From NCBI GenBank assembly GCA_035539855.1, contig DATLHO010000040.1:1-56060 (forward strand): a stretch of 56,060 bases of DNA. Direction: 5' to 3'. Positions within the stretch are counted from its first letter, which is position 1. Each line of letters starts with the position of its first letter. The position numbers and the translations under genes are program-made. This DNA is from DATLHO01 sp035539855 (lineage in GTDB: Bacteria > Bacteroidota > Ignavibacteria > OLB7). A model generated the notes under the pieces. The model saw nothing but the letters and a program-made list of their open reading frames with translations, was not told where the DNA came from and searched no databases. Of the stretch, positions 34,672-42,824 are shown piece by piece.

Positions 34672-34679
34672 CAAATATA
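34672..34679 (-). promoter_or_regulatory. Bacteroidota-type -7 box directly before the rhomboid ATG
   Basis: Minus-strand TATATTTG matches TAnnTTTG exactly; only five bases separate it from the ATG. Transcription starting a few bases after the box would begin at or within a few bases of the start codon. Confidence 0.7.
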
Positions 34680-34748
34680 GCGGCGCGCGCGACCGTTGAC
34701 GCCGGGACGGCGATTCACCCAATCTCACAGTTTGCGCGAGAGTGTTCG

Positions 34749-34781
34749 TTTGGAATGTGGACCCCGGACGTCGTATACTTG
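34749..34781 (+). promoter_or_regulatory. Promoter of the tRNA-Phe/tRNA-Pro operon
   Basis: TTTG (34749-34752) is followed after 21 bases by TATACTTG (34774-34781), one change from TAnnTTTG. The spacing agrees with Bacteroidota -33/-7 promoters. tRNA-Phe begins 60 bases downstream. Confidence 0.7.
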
Positions 34782-34840
34782 CAGTCCCTCAACTGTGGGG
34801 CGCTCTAGAACGTGCTTCTGAGCCTCCGTGAGGCGGCCAG

Positions 34841-34913
34841 GGTCAGGTAGCTCAGTTGGTAGAGCAATGGACTGAAAATCCATGTGTCGGGGGTTCAAAT
34901 CCCTCCCTGACCA
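34841..34913 (+). tRNA. tRNA-Phe (GAA)
   Basis: A 73-base cloverleaf: acceptor GGTCAGG/CCTGACC, D stem GCTC/GAGC, anticodon arm ATGGA-CTGAAAA-TCCAT (anticodon GAA), T arm GGGGG-TTCAAAT-CCCTC, discriminator A. The 3' CCA is not encoded. Confidence 0.97.
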
Positions 34914-34925
34914 CAGACGGAACAT

Positions 34926-34999
<74 letters not shown>

Positions 35000-35134
35000 C
35001 ATCGAAACAGCTCTGGCTTGCGCCGGGGCTGTTTTCGTTTGCACCCGCCGGTGTGCGCAACGACGGCGCGGGACTGTTTCAGCCGCAGTTTCAGACGTGG
35101 TCTGCGACGCGTTCGACCGTATGAGGAGATACCG

Positions 35135-36112
35135 ATGCCCGCCGACGCCTCTTCCCTGCCGACCCACTACGGATATCATCGACCGACGCGACTGCGCAAG
35201 GGTGACGTGATCGGCATCGTCGCGCCGAGCTCGCCGCAGCGCGACGACGAACGGCTGCGCCGCGGCATCCGCTACTTCGAGTCGCTCGGCTATCGCGTCC
35301 GGCTCGGTGAGCACCTGTGGGAGCGTCACGGGTACCTCGCCGGCACCGACGAGGAGCGGCTCGACGATCTCAACGCGATGATCCGCGATCCGCAGGTGCG
35401 GATGATCATCGCAGGGCGCGGCGGCTACGGTATGACGCGCATCATCGAGCGCGTCGACTACGCAGCGCTCGGCCGCGCGCGCAAGATCGTCGTCGGCTTC
35501 AGCGACGTCACCGCGCTGAACTTCGCTGCGCTGGCAAAGTCGAAACTCGTCACGTTCTCCGGCGCGATGCCGGGCGTCGACTTTGCCGACGCGACCGTCG
35601 ACGCGTTCGCAGAGGAGAGCTTCTGGGCGGCGGTGACTTCGACGAAGGCGCTCGGGACCGTGCCCTCCCCCGACGACACACCGATCGCGCCGCTCGCGCG
35701 CGGACGGGCCGACGGCTGGCTGCTTGCCGGCAACCTCACGCTTGCCGCGGCGCTCTGCGGCTCGCGCTGGCTTCCGAAGACGAAGGGGGCGATCATGCTG
35801 CTCGAGGAGATCGGTGAGGAGGCCTATCGCGTCGATCGACTGCTGTCGCAGCTCTGGAACGCGGGCGCGATGCGCGGGCTCTCCGGACTCGCCCTCGGCG
35901 CGTTCACCGATGCCGCGCCGCGCCGCGTGTCGGTCGACCCGCTACCGATCGAGGAAGTGTTCGCCGAGTACGTCCGCCGCGCGGCGGTGCCGGCAATCGG
36001 CGGCATCAGCTACGGCCACATCGCACGCAAGCTCACGCTGCCGCTGGGAGTGCGCGCGCGCCTCGACGGCACGCGCGGCACCCTTCGCCTCGTCGAGTCC
36101 GGAGTCTGCTGA
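35135..36112 (+). CDS. LD-carboxypeptidase (S66 family)
   Basis: A 325-residue muramoyl-tetrapeptide LD-carboxypeptidase that trims the terminal D-Ala of murein tetrapeptides in peptidoglycan recycling. The nucleophile serine is in VVGFSDVTALNF (about S123). GRGGYGMTRIIERVDY precedes it, the acidic residue is in LLEEIGEEAYRVDRLL (about 223), and the His is in GGISYGHIARKLTLPLG (about H295). No signal peptide is present, so it is likely cytoplasmic. The ATG at 35135 is preceded by GAGGAG at good spacing. Confidence 0.93.
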   Translation: MPADASSLPTHYGYHRPTRLRKGDVIGIVAPSSPQRDDERLRRGIRYFESLGYRVRLGEHLWERHGYLAGTDEERLDDLNAMIRDPQVRMIIAGRGGYGMTRIIERVDYAALGRARKIVVGFSDVTALNFAALAKSKLVTFSGAMPGVDFADATVDAFAEESFWAAVTSTKALGTVPSPDDTPIAPLARGRADGWLLAGNLTLAAALCGSRWLPKTKGAIMLLEEIGEEAYRVDRLLSQLWNAGAMRGLSGLALGAFTDAAPRRVSVDPLPIEEVFAEYVRRAAVPAIGGISYGHIARKLTLPLGVRARLDGTRGTLRLVESGVC

Positions 36113-36178
36113 GGCGCGAACGCGGCGCGACCGTGTACGCGGCGCGACGCGCCTGCCAGGTCCCGCCGTCGGTAGAAG

Positions 36179-36213
36179 CGCGTCGGCCCGGCGCCTGGCG
36201 CCGGGCCGACGCG
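36179..36213. terminator. Bidirectional terminator hairpin
   Basis: A 35-base near-perfect palindrome: 17-base arms (CGCGTCGGCCCGGCGCC and its complement) around one central T. It lies between the convergent LD-carboxypeptidase and Rossmann-fold genes. Confidence 0.75.
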
Positions 36214-36264
36214 TTCGTCAACCACTTCCTGCAATCCGCACGACCACCCGCGGCCCGCACTCCC

Positions 36265-37953
36265 TCACGCCTTCATCCTCGCCCCCTCGTCCTCGACCGT
36301 GAAGATCCACGCGGCGATCTTGCCGATCGGCACCGCGTCGAAGTTCTCCCAGTGATCGAGCGTGAACTGCGTGCGGCTCGACGTATCGTCGGGCGAACCG
36401 CTCATCGTCTCCTCGTGGATCCGGCGCAGGCGAGCCTGCCACGCGATGATGTTCTCGACGCGCAGGTCGACCCATCCGGCCGACGCCCATTCGTCGACGT
36501 GAGCGCTCGTGACGTCGAGCTCGGTCTCGCCGCGGAACGGCGGGATCGCAATCTTCTCGCCGCGCAGCAGCGTGACACCGTCGGGCATGAGCACCGGGAT
36601 GCCGATCGAGATGATGCGGCTGCGCAGGTCGGCGTTGGCGCGCAACAGCGCCGCGGCGGCCTCGGACATCTGCGCGGCGTCGGCGTCGATCACGCTGCGG
36701 ACGGATCCGCCGACCAGGCCGAGGATGTGCGCCTCGTACAGGAGCTTCGACAGACGAGGCGGACCGAGCATCTCGAAGGCGACCGACGGAATGCCCGACT
36801 CGGCCTCGAGCCGCGCGAGGCGCTCGACCGCGCGCGATCGAAGCACGCCGCCGCGATAGGTCGGGCCGAAGACCGCGCCGTCGAGCGCGTTGATGACGTC
36901 GTGGCCGGTGTTGCCGCCCTTGAGCTCGAAGACCACGTGGTCGGCGATCTCCTCGGGCGTGATCATCTCCATCTGCTGCAGCGACGAGATCGCCTCGAAC
37001 TCGCCCCGCGAGAAGATCCCGTTCTCGCCGGTGTCGATGAACGGCGCGGTGAGGTTCCTGCCGGTCGGCGCCGAGCAGTCGGCATCGGTCAGTCGCAGGC
37101 GTCCATCGAGCGTGACGCCGTGCTCGCCGCAGTCGACCAGCGGAATCGCGCGTCCGCGGCGGCGTACCTCGCCGTGCTCGATGCGCTTCCAGGCGATCGT
37201 CGCGGTCGGCTTGATCTCCTTGATGATCGGACCATCGGGCGTGCGGCCCATCAGGAACAGCAGCAGCGTGTGAGCGCCGGCGACGGAGGTCTTGCTCAGG
37301 AGCACGCGCGACGGCCGCTCCTCCGAATGCGTGTAGGGAATGTTCAGGCCCATGCCGCCGGAGCCGACGGTGCCGATCTTGATATAGGCCTTTGCCGAGC
37401 AGTCCTTCAGCCCGCGCGCGAGGATCTGCACGTGGCGGATCAACTGCGGGATGTACTGCGTCGCCAGCAGCCGCTCGACGACCTCGCGCTCGCCCTCGCC
37501 GCGCTCGAACGCCTTCATCACCGCACGACTCGAGCTGAAGATGTCCTGGTAGGCGATCGCGGTGGCGGTGTTGACGCAGTCGATGACCGCATCGACGTTG
37601 TGGTCGACGAGAAGCCGGTACAGCGCGGAACCGGCGAGCAGCTCCTCGGACAGATCGTTGACGATGTCGGCGATGAGAAGCGGTCGGATGTGCGGATCGG
37701 CAAGGAGCTCCTCTCGGGAGCGGAAGCGGTGCTCGTCGCGTCCGAAGACGTTGCCGGCCCATGGCACGATGGTTGTTTGATCGATCGGCTTTAGCAGGCT
37801 ACGGAGCTCGTCGGCCGCTTCATCGGCCTCCGCCTGCGCCAGTGAGGTCACGATGATCCGCGCCGGTTTCTCGGCAAGCAGCTTTCGACAGACCGCAGAG
37901 CCAACGAGGCCCCAACCACCGAGGACCAGGACGGTCTTTCCAGCGATATCCAT
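36265..37953 (-). CDS. Rossmann-fold NAD(P)-binding protein of unknown function
   Basis: A 562-residue protein whose N-terminus, MDIAGKTVLVLGGWGLVGSAV, is a GxxGxxG dinucleotide-binding motif. It is followed by ARIIVTSLAQAEADEAADEL. A middle segment, YIKIGTVGSGGMGLNIPYTHSEE, contains a YxxxK-like region, and DVIDCVNTATAIAYQDIF lies before it. The remainder is a second domain with TGRNLTAPFIDTGENGIFSRGEFEAI and no recognised family. It resembles extended SDR or saccharopine-dehydrogenase-like proteins but the reaction cannot be assigned. A TAAGTTTG box lies about 100 bases upstream at 38052-38059. Confidence 0.78.
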   Translation of the reverse strand: MDIAGKTVLVLGGWGLVGSAVCRKLLAEKPARIIVTSLAQAEADEAADELRSLLKPIDQTTIVPWAGNVFGRDEHRFRSREELLADPHIRPLLIADIVNDLSEELLAGSALYRLLVDHNVDAVIDCVNTATAIAYQDIFSSSRAVMKAFERGEGEREVVERLLATQYIPQLIRHVQILARGLKDCSAKAYIKIGTVGSGGMGLNIPYTHSEERPSRVLLSKTSVAGAHTLLLFLMGRTPDGPIIKEIKPTATIAWKRIEHGEVRRRGRAIPLVDCGEHGVTLDGRLRLTDADCSAPTGRNLTAPFIDTGENGIFSRGEFEAISSLQQMEMITPEEIADHVVFELKGGNTGHDVINALDGAVFGPTYRGGVLRSRAVERLARLEAESGIPSVAFEMLGPPRLSKLLYEAHILGLVGGSVRSVIDADAAQMSEAAAALLRANADLRSRIISIGIPVLMPDGVTLLRGEKIAIPPFRGETELDVTSAHVDEWASAGWVDLRVENIIAWQARLRRIHEETMSGSPDDTSSRTQFTLDHWENFDAVPIGKIAAWIFTVEDEGARMKA

Positions 37954-38051
37954 AAGTGTGCTCGAGCAAACGTGAGGGAACGCTCCGGCCGTCGCGCGAT
38001 CTCGACGACGTGGCAGCGACGGCGGAGCCCGCTCGGTCGGTGAGCGTCGAA

Positions 38052-38059
38052 CAAACTTA
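38052..38059 (-). promoter_or_regulatory. -7 box for the Rossmann-fold gene
   Basis: Minus-strand TAAGTTTG is an exact TAnnTTTG match about 98 bases before the ATG at 37953. The -33 element is not clear. Confidence 0.55.
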
Positions 38060-38247
38060 CCAAGGGGCCTCGAACCGGGAGGGCTGTGCGCGCGGTGCCT
38101 CTGTAAGGAGGTGTTCAGTCGGATGCTTCGGTGGAGTCCGGCGAGGTCGCCACCGTGGCCATGCTCGAGCGGAAGGCGTGGCCGGGCCGCGTGGCTCCGG
38201 GCCTGGTCTGCCGTCACAGCGGTCGGACGGTAGCCTGCTAACATGGC

Positions 38248-38275
38248 TTGACAATTGAGAGGTCAATGTTATCTT
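38248..38275 (+). promoter_or_regulatory. Promoter of the first T9SS protein with overlapping inverted repeat
   Basis: TTGACA (38248-38253) and TATCTT (38270-38275) are spaced 16 bases apart; read as the Bacteroidota form, it is TTG-N19-TAtcTTcc. TTGAC (38248-38252) and GTCAA (38262-38266) form an inverted repeat between the boxes, a possible operator. Confidence 0.7.
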
Positions 38276-38459
38276 CCCGCAAATCTTTCGAATTCGCTAC
38301 CCTCAAATGGATTCGATCCGTTCCGAGTACAGCTCCTTGAAAAGACGCATCTACCGGCGACAGCCGTCGCACTTGGCATAAGCCATCGATGTGGGAAGGA
38401 GTCGTCGGTACGTCGGCCTTTCCAATCTGGCTCAACCTCACCATCTACGGAGAAAGACA

Positions 38460-40409
38460 ATGCGCTTATCGCTACCACTGCTTGCCTGTACCGCCCTTGC
38501 GGTCGTGGGCGCGGCGAATGCACAGACTATCGACCTGCCAGCGCAGGTTCGCGTCGCGGCACAAGCATCAGTTGCCAGGTTGAAGAACGTTTCCGCATCG
38601 TGGCTGACGAACCCGGGCAACCTTCAGGTTCCTACGGAGAACGGCGGACAGGTCACTCCCCCGCCGCACCAGTCGTCGGCTCCGGCGCCGCTCACGCTGC
38701 GTAACGGAGCAGTTCCGACCGGACTGTCCGGCTACTACGACTACCAGTCGAACGGAATGAGCCCGGGATACATCGAGGTCAACCCGACGAACCGCCAGCA
38801 GGTGCACACGGCGATGATGCTCGCGTCCGATCCGGAGGCCCAGAGCGCGACGCGTCGTGCCGGCTATGCGTTTTCGTCCGACGGCGGCGGGACCTGGTCG
38901 ACGACCAAGGCCGTCGGCAATATTCGCCTCGGCTTCCCGTACCTGCAGACGTCGAGTGAAGGCGTCGCGTTCATCGCGGCGCACGGCGATCCTGACGCCG
39001 ACGGTGCGATCCAGACGGTTCTCTACTTCAACAGCCTTCCCGGCCAGACCGACTTCACCGAGATCGCACTTCTTCCGTCGGCGACGGCGACCAATCGCTC
39101 CGGTGGCGTGATCTGGCCCTCGTTCGAGCTGACGCAGAGCGGCGAAGGCGCCGTCGTTGCCGCTTCGTACAGCAACCCGACCGGCGAGCCGGTAGCGCCG
39201 CTGCACCTCGCCGCGGTCGATTTTGCCGGCGGCACGCCGCAGTGGATGATGCTCGACAGCCTTTCGACGATCACGTCCGGAGGCCGCTATGTCGTCGCGC
39301 GATCGGCGGCTGGAAAGATGGGCGTTGCATGGTATCGTTTCGCGATCGACGAGTTCGACAACACCGGTGGCGGCGTCTACTTCGTCGAGAGCAACGACAA
39401 CGGCAACACCTGGGGCGATATCGTCCAGGTGATGGTCGGCGAGCAGTACATCGAAGAGCTCATGCTCAACGGTGACCAGGACACGCTCGACTCGCAGCCG
39501 AGCCTTGATCTCGCCTATGCGGGCGAGACTCCGCACGTCGTCTTTACCTCGGCGATCAACAACCTCTATCGCTACACCGGCCTGATTCACTGGTCACCGG
39601 GAACCGGACTCGACTACGTGACCATTTCGCATGCGGTCGAGGGAATGGGCGCCTACGGGCTCTCGGGATCGAACGCGCAGCCGAACATGTCGACCCTGTC
39701 GTACCCCTCGCTTTCGATCGGCAACGACGGACAGCATGTGCTCGTCGTCTTCCAGGCGAACGCGCAGCGGCTCAACGAAACGCGCGATACGGCATTTGGT
39801 ACGCTGAGCCCCGAGGGCTTCGAGTACTTCCGCCTCTGGGCCGTCGGCTCGAACAACGGCGGCAACGACTGGGGAACGCCGTGGGTCATCCAGGACTTCG
39901 CCGGCGACGGCACCGACAGCGCGTCGATCGAGTATCCGGCTCTCGATGAGCATTCGACGATCGCCAGCGGCATGTTCGAGATGAATCTGCAGTTCCTCGC
40001 CAAGCGCTTCCCGGGTATGTATGCGTTCACGGCTGCGGACCAGGACGCCGGGCCGATCAATGAGCAGTTCCAGTACTACCAGCGCGAGCAGATCCCGGTC
40101 AGCCGGTTCGCGTCGTCGTCGAGCGTGACCGCCGAGACCGGCGCCGCCGGCCTGGCGATCACGAGCCTCTATCCGAATCCGGCGAACAACTCCGCGACCG
40201 TCGGCATCACCGTCCCGAATGGCGGTGTCGGATCGGTCGAGGTCTGGAATGCCCTTGGCGAGCGCGTCGTGTTGCTTGCCGATGGCGTGATCACCTCCGG
40301 GTCCCATGTCTACACGCTCGACGCGCGTACGCTGCCGGCCGGCCGGTACTTCGTCGCCCTCAAGGTCGACGGCCGCTCGGCCACGCAGGCGTTCAGCGTC
40401 GTTCGCTGA
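38460..40409 (+). CDS. Secreted Asp-box (BNR/sialidase-like) protein with T9SS sorting domain, copy 1
   Basis: A 649-residue protein. The ATG at 38460 has GGAG 7 bases upstream and gives the signal peptide MRLSLPLLACTALAVVG ending ANAQ. After a proline-rich linker, a probable beta-propeller carries Asp-box motifs SSDGGGTWST, SNDNGNTWGD and GSNNGGNDWGT. The last 80 residues (ITSLYPNPANNSATVGITV ... LPAGRYFVALKVDG ... FSVVR) are a type A T9SS sorting domain, so it is exported across the outer membrane. Classic sialidase catalytic residues are not assigned; it may bind or cleave glycans or be structural. The next gene is a paralogue. Confidence 0.85.
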   Translation: MRLSLPLLACTALAVVGAANAQTIDLPAQVRVAAQASVARLKNVSASWLTNPGNLQVPTENGGQVTPPPHQSSAPAPLTLRNGAVPTGLSGYYDYQSNGMSPGYIEVNPTNRQQVHTAMMLASDPEAQSATRRAGYAFSSDGGGTWSTTKAVGNIRLGFPYLQTSSEGVAFIAAHGDPDADGAIQTVLYFNSLPGQTDFTEIALLPSATATNRSGGVIWPSFELTQSGEGAVVAASYSNPTGEPVAPLHLAAVDFAGGTPQWMMLDSLSTITSGGRYVVARSAAGKMGVAWYRFAIDEFDNTGGGVYFVESNDNGNTWGDIVQVMVGEQYIEELMLNGDQDTLDSQPSLDLAYAGETPHVVFTSAINNLYRYTGLIHWSPGTGLDYVTISHAVEGMGAYGLSGSNAQPNMSTLSYPSLSIGNDGQHVLVVFQANAQRLNETRDTAFGTLSPEGFEYFRLWAVGSNNGGNDWGTPWVIQDFAGDGTDSASIEYPALDEHSTIASGMFEMNLQFLAKRFPGMYAFTAADQDAGPINEQFQYYQREQIPVSRFASSSSVTAETGAAGLAITSLYPNPANNSATVGITVPNGGVGSVEVWNALGERVVLLADGVITSGSHVYTLDARTLPAGRYFVALKVDGRSATQAFSVVR

Positions 40410-40451
40410 TATACCCGGCGTTGGTTCCGGCACCGACCGGAGCACACTGTT

Positions 40452-40485
40452 CGAGGCCGGTCCGCTGCAAAGCGGACCGGCCTCG
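40452..40485 (+). terminator. Strong hairpin after T9SS copy 1
   Basis: A perfect 15-bp stem (CGAGGCCGGTCCGCT and its complement) with a GCAA tetraloop, 42 bases after the stop. A weak T-rich stretch follows. The 303-base gap to the next gene contains this and the promoter at 40653-40683, and nothing else I recognise. Confidence 0.8.
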
Positions 40486-40652
40486 TCGTTGACGGGGTGC
40501 GCACACCCGGCGCGCTTCATCACTAAGGGCACGGCAAACTCTTGCTCGACCGCACTGAGTGACCCGATTAGCTTTCCGTGAGCTCGTGCGGGGCGGCGAT
40601 GACACCATCGGACCGATCGCTGTGGGGCCTGCACGGTGCGACGTCGCGAACG

Positions 40653-40683
40653 TTGGCGATCAGCGCGCGGCGTGGTAGTTTCG
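40653..40683 (+). promoter_or_regulatory. Promoter of T9SS copy 2
   Basis: TTG (40653-40655), a 20-base spacer, then TAGTTTCG (40676-40683), one change from TAnnTTTG. The start codon lies 30 bases after the box. Confidence 0.6.
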
Positions 40684-40712
40684 CCCGACCTCTTCAACAC
40701 ACTCCAACTCCC

Positions 40713-42608
40713 ATGACTGCACGTTACTTCCTTGCCCCGCTCCTGGCGATTCCCCTTCTCGCTGTCCCGCTTGCTGCACAGCGAGCCAGCTACGCGGCAT
40801 CGCCGGCTCCTGGCCGTGCGGAGTCCGCTGCGGCGGAAGCCTCCGGACCTACGATCCCCTACGCGAGTTCGTCTGCTGCCGCGCCATTGAGCCTTCGCGG
40901 GGGAGCCGTCGCCACGGGGCTTCGCGGCTTCTACGACTATCAGTCGAATGGAGGGGCGCCCGAGTACGTTGCGATCAGGCCGGGCTCCTGGTCGACGATC
41001 TACACCACGTTCATGAACTCGACCAGCGGGGCCGACGCCGACGCGATCTCGGCATCGCGCCGTGTCGGTTACGCGTACTCGACCGACGACGGTGCGACGT
41101 GGGTGTCGAACCTCGCGATCTCCGATCTCAGGCTCGGATATCCGGACATCGAGGTCTCAGCCGAGCCGGTTCCCTACATCGCCGCACACGGCGACTTCGG
41201 AGCGGGCAATCAGATCGCCGTCTTCGCAAACCCCGCCCCATCGCAACCAACCGGGTTCCTTCCGATCGCCGAGCTGCCGATCACCACTGCCAACGGTCTC
41301 GCCGACCGGGGCGTTATCTGGCCGTCGTTCGAGCTCGACCAGGCCGAGACCCGAGGCGTTCTCGCCGCGGCGTACTTCAGCGATGCCGACCATCCGGCCA
41401 ATCCTCTGCAGGTTGCCTCTGTGGACCTTGTCGCGGGAACCGCTCCGCAACGCTGGTCGGCTATTCAGGACAGCCTCCACTCGACCGCCAGCGGCGGGCG
41501 CTACGTCCTGGCGAAGTCGGCGAGTGGCCGCCTCGGCGTGGCCTGGTTTCATTCGCTCGCGACGACCGAGGTCCCCGATCCGGAGTTCGGTATCTACTTC
41601 AGCGAGAGCACCGACGGCGGTGTGACCTGGAGCGCCCCTGAAGGAGCGCTCGTCGGCGAGGTTCTCATCAACGGTGATGTCGATACGCTTTCGGCCGGCG
41701 CGAACATCGATGGGGCATATGTCGGCGAGGACCTCCACTTGACCTTCACCGGCAACATGAACTCACTGCTTCGGTACGGCAACATCCTGCACTGGTCGCG
41801 CGCCACGGGCGTGTCGATCATCGCGATGACGAATCAGGTCCCGGGTCTCGGAGCCTTCAGCCTCGCTACGAATCTTCGGCAGTCGAACATGGGGACCGTC
41901 TCCTATCCGACGATGGCTGTTGGTGATGACGGGCAGCATGTCGTCGTCGCTTTCAGCGCCGTCGACCAGCGCCCAAGCGACGTTGAAGGCGAGTACGTTT
42001 CGGTCGCGGGGGAGTTCGGTTTTCTGTACTACCGACTGTGGGCGGTCGGTTCCTCCGACGGCGGTCGCACCTGGGGCACGCCGTTCATCGTGCAGGATCA
42101 CTCGGGCGCCGGAACCGATTCCGCAAGCATCGAGTATCCCTCGGCGGCAACGGCCGCACGAATGGTCGGCAACGATTTCGAGCTGAACGTGGTGTTCCAG
42201 GGCCGACGGAATCCGGGCCAGTACGCGTCGGTCTCCACCACTCAGGATGCCGGTCCCGTCGAAGAGGTTCAGCAGTATTTCCAGCGATTCATGGTGACGC
42301 CTGCGATGTTCCAGTCGACCTCGTCGGCACCCTTGGAGATCGCTCGAGCCAGCGGTCTGACGATCAACACCGTCGCTCCGAACCCGGCGCAGGATCGACT
42401 CTCGGTCGCATTCTCGGTCGCACGCTCCGGTGAGGTTCGCGCCCGGGTCATCGACAACCTCGGTCGTATCGCTCGTTCGATCGCATCACATCGCGAGGCC
42501 GGACTCCATACGCAGACGTTCGACGTCAGCGGCCTTGCGGCCGGAGCCTATCGCGTCGTCATCGAGGAAAATGGTACGATCGTGAGCGCACCGGTCGTGG
42601 TACGGTAG
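40713..42608 (+). CDS. Secreted Asp-box (BNR/sialidase-like) protein with T9SS sorting domain, copy 2
   Basis: A 631-residue paralogue of the preceding protein. Shared landmarks are ATGLRGFYDYQSNGG (compare PTGLSGYYDYQSNG), AYSTDDGATW and the WPSFELDQ segment. It has a signal peptide, MTARYFLAPLLAIPLLAVP ending LAAQ. Asp-boxes are STDDGATWVS, STDGGVTWSA and SSDGGRTWGT. The C-terminus has INTVAPNPAQDRLSVAFSV and AAGAYRVVIEENG ending VVVR, a T9SS sorting domain. The ATG at 40713 has no strong Shine-Dalgarno. Its function is unknown; the tandem pair suggests duplication. Confidence 0.85.
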   Translation: MTARYFLAPLLAIPLLAVPLAAQRASYAASPAPGRAESAAAEASGPTIPYASSSAAAPLSLRGGAVATGLRGFYDYQSNGGAPEYVAIRPGSWSTIYTTFMNSTSGADADAISASRRVGYAYSTDDGATWVSNLAISDLRLGYPDIEVSAEPVPYIAAHGDFGAGNQIAVFANPAPSQPTGFLPIAELPITTANGLADRGVIWPSFELDQAETRGVLAAAYFSDADHPANPLQVASVDLVAGTAPQRWSAIQDSLHSTASGGRYVLAKSASGRLGVAWFHSLATTEVPDPEFGIYFSESTDGGVTWSAPEGALVGEVLINGDVDTLSAGANIDGAYVGEDLHLTFTGNMNSLLRYGNILHWSRATGVSIIAMTNQVPGLGAFSLATNLRQSNMGTVSYPTMAVGDDGQHVVVAFSAVDQRPSDVEGEYVSVAGEFGFLYYRLWAVGSSDGGRTWGTPFIVQDHSGAGTDSASIEYPSAATAARMVGNDFELNVVFQGRRNPGQYASVSTTQDAGPVEEVQQYFQRFMVTPAMFQSTSSAPLEIARASGLTINTVAPNPAQDRLSVAFSVARSGEVRARVIDNLGRIARSIASHREAGLHTQTFDVSGLAAGAYRVVIEENGTIVSAPVVVR

Positions 42609-42651
42609 TCTCCATACGTGCGTTCCGGCGCCACGCCGGACTTGCATTCGA

Positions 42652-42685
42652 CGACGGGGCCGGTCCTTGCGGACCGGCCCCGTCG
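42652..42685 (+). terminator. Strong hairpin after T9SS copy 2
   Basis: A perfect 15-bp stem (CGACGGGGCCGGTCC and its complement) with a TTGC loop, 44 bases after the stop. It shares the GGCCGGTCC/GGACCGGCC core with the hairpin after copy 1. Confidence 0.8.
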
Positions 42686-42754
42686 CGTCTGATCGAGCGC
42701 AACGGCCACGACGCGTGGCCGGATAAATCACTCCGCCGCCGCCCTCCATCGCCC

Positions 42755-42762
42755 TATCTTCG
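42755..42762 (+). promoter_or_regulatory. -7/-10 box for the ComM-like gene
   Basis: TATCTTCG, 14 bases before the ATG at 42777 and 62 before the ATG at 42825. It resembles the boxes before xseA and T9SS copy 1. Confidence 0.45.
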
Positions 42763-42824
42763 CCTCGGTACTCCGCATGACGCCCCCGCCGGCTGTTCCA
42801 TGGAGTCACCGTTCCACCATCATC

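Larger units (their letters stand above)
37954..38459. other. 506-bp divergent intergenic region
   Basis: Between the Rossmann-fold gene (minus) and the first T9SS protein (plus). It holds the outward promoter boxes at 38052-38059 and 38248-38275 and a 5' leader of about 180 bases before 38460. I see no gene, repeat or riboswitch I can name in it. Confidence 0.6.
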
